In this document: positions 62,988 through 64,000 of the stretch, piece after piece
Position numbering within the stretch: the first letter of the stretch is position 1
How the letters are laid out: each line of letters begins with the position of its first letter
Program-made: the position numbers and the translations under genes
Assembly (NCBI RefSeq): GCF_001874625.1
Contig: NZ_CP017671.1
Coordinates: 3,348,001-3,412,000, forward strand
From: Providencia rettgeri
GTDB lineage: Bacteria; Pseudomonadota; Gammaproteobacteria; Enterobacterales; Enterobacteriaceae
Direction: 5' to 3'
DNA length: 64,000 nucleotides
Notes under the pieces: model-generated
What the model was told of the DNA's origin: nothing
The model's database searches: none
What the model saw: the letters and a program-made list of their open reading frames with translations, nothing else

Positions 62988-64000
62988 ATGTACAAATACA
63001 AATTAAAACCTATTACTACTGCAATTATTACCACCCTCTTTTTCCCAGCAACGACTCAAGCGGAAAAGAAAGAACATATTGGCACTATTACTGTTCAGGA
63101 TTCCGCAAAAACCATCAAGGAACGAGACCAACAAGGCTACGATGATCAATATGATGCCAAGGGTTCTAAGGTATATTTAGGTAAAGATCTAGTTGAACGC
63201 TATAAAGGAACCAGCACCGCTGACGTACTAAATAGTGCAATTGGTGTATACAGTGGCGATGCGCGTAATAGTGGTGCATTAGACCCTAATGTCCGAGGTA
63301 TTCAAGGTCAAGAGCGCGTCCCCGTCACAGTCGATGGCACAGAACAATCTTTAACCGTCTATCGTGGTTATAATGGCGCCAATAACCGTAATTATGTAGA
63401 CCCTAACCTCATTAGCAGTATTGATATTGAAAAAAGTGGTTCACTGGTTAGCGATATCAAAACATCCGTTGGTGGTGGGATAGCAATTAGAACTATAGGA
63501 ATAGATGATGTTGTCGCCCCCGATGAAAAATTTGGCTTTAGTTTAAAGCTAGAAACCAGTAGTAACTCGACACGAGAACGAGTACCAAACTTTGGATATG
63601 GTAGCGATTATCGAGATCACCCTGAGATCTATAAAAACAATAACTATGTTTTTTCAGACCCCGTCGTTAATATCACCCCAAAATCTCGCGGTAATGCGCA
63701 ATTTTTCAATTTTAAAGATAACGGTGGGAGAATAGCAGTAGGTACCCGCCAAGAAAAATTTGATGTTATGGCGGCCTATGCATACCGCCGACAAGGCAAC
63801 TATTTTGCTGGCAAAAAAGGCGCTCATCGCTACCAAGAAGCAATTCAGCTCAACGAACAACAAACAGTGCAACAGCAGCTAGGCCCAGACCCATACCTCC
63901 CTTTCGCAGCCAAAATATATGGTCCCGGGAAAGAGGTCACAAATACATCTAATGAATTAGAATCTTATTTAGTTAAAACAAATTTGTATCTCACTGAAAA
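62988..64000 (+). CDS. TonB-dependent receptor, heme/hemophore type (3' end beyond window)
   Basis: The visible 337 codons start at the ATG at 62988 with a signal sequence (TAIITTLFFPATTQA). Then comes a TonB-box-like segment (IGTITVQDS) and a plug domain with DVLNSAIGVYSGDARNSGALDPNVRGIQG and RVPVTVDGTEQSLTVYRG, as in hemoglobin/hemophore receptors. The rest of the barrel is outside the window. It begins 25 bp after the slam gene and is probably cotranscribed. It should import heme delivered by the hemophilin-like protein, with TonB energy. Confidence 0.85.
   Translation, partial: MYKYKLKPITTAIITTLFFPATTQAEKKEHIGTITVQDSAKTIKERDQQGYDDQYDAKGSKVYLGKDLVERYKGTSTADVLNSAIGVYSGDARNSGALDPNVRGIQGQERVPVTVDGTEQSLTVYRGYNGANNRNYVDPNLISSIDIEKSGSLVSDIKTSVGGGIAIRTIGIDDVVAPDEKFGFSLKLETSSNSTRERVPNFGYGSDYRDHPEIYKNNNYVFSDPVVNITPKSRGNAQFFNFKDNGGRIAVGTRQEKFDVMAAYAYRRQGNYFAGKKGAHRYQEAIQLNEQQTVQQQLGPDPYLPFAAKIYGPGKEVTNTSNELESYLVKTNLYLTE

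Noticed and set aside
1-64000. tRNA, rRNA, CRISPR arrays, insertion sequences and prophage genes
   Set aside because: None was recognised on either strand. The only mobile-element-like sequence is the rpn remnant at 59257-59590.

Overview
The window looks like chromosome from a low-GC member of the Enterobacterales, most probably the Morganellaceae (Providencia or a close relative). This is inferred from E. coli-like gene order and lengths in nap, ccm, nrf and codBA, an E. coli-like Rob-type regulator, YegD, DbpA and DmsD, and AT-rich intergenic DNA. No rRNA, tRNA, CRISPR array, intact insertion sequence or prophage is visible.

Region 1 (1-14,650) is a myo-inositol catabolism island. Four leftward transcription units carry iolE (cut by the window edge), an iolC kinase-aldolase fusion and an iolG-like dehydrogenase; an IolT-type importer with an orphan PTS EIIA; iolG; and iolA-iolD. 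An RpiR-family regulator (iolR) diverges from iolA and is followed by a decayed Gfo/Idh-type paralogue. Repeated TTTCATT/AATGAAA palindromes and CRP-like sites lie in the promoters. Together the genes oxidise inositol, dehydrate and hydrolyse it, phosphorylate and cleave the product, and oxidise malonate semialdehyde. A small HTH protein, a 0.9-kb AT-rich gap and a Rob-like regulator follow.

Region 2 (16,488-19,221) holds a TonB-dependent copper-type receptor with a Met/His-rich loop and a DUF2946-like membrane protein.

Region 3 (19,556-38,029) is a respiratory nitrate/nitrite block. The leftward series is napFDAGHBC followed by ccmCDEFGH, with ccmA and ccmB absent from their usual place. 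The divergent rightward series is nrfA, nrfB, nrfC, nrfD, nrfE and a fused nrfF-nrfG. As read, nrfA and nrfC each carry a frameshift, so periplasmic nitrite reduction to ammonia may be lost or switchable, or the assembly may be wrong at these points. A 7-2-7 NarL/NarP site and an FNR-like site lie between the two operons.

Region 4 (38,352-46,094) has a small exported protein, the Hsp70-like YegD, an APH-fold kinase-like protein, a DUF4822-like protein, a LysR/PACE efflux pair, a gene remnant, tonB with a strong Fur box, and dmsD.

Region 5 (46,178-51,370) is a compact five-gene operon: two cystathionine-lyase/synthase-like PLP enzymes, a D-cysteine desulfhydrase-like PLP enzyme, an NhaC-type transporter and a small CxxC protein. 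It looks like an uncharacterised pathway for uptake and breakdown of a sulfur amino acid. Tandem near-palindromes precede it.

Region 6 (51,922-60,231) contains dbpA, a second PACE/LysR pair, codBA with a PurR-like operator, cfa, an rpn remnant and an NAD(P)-binding protein.

Region 7 (60,553-64,000) is an iron-scavenging locus with Fur-like boxes: a hemophilin-like secreted protein, its Slam (type XI secretion) outer-membrane transporter, and the start of a TonB-dependent receptor. With the Fur-controlled tonB this forms a plausible heme-acquisition system, and it is the best candidate for a recently recognised, little-described system here.
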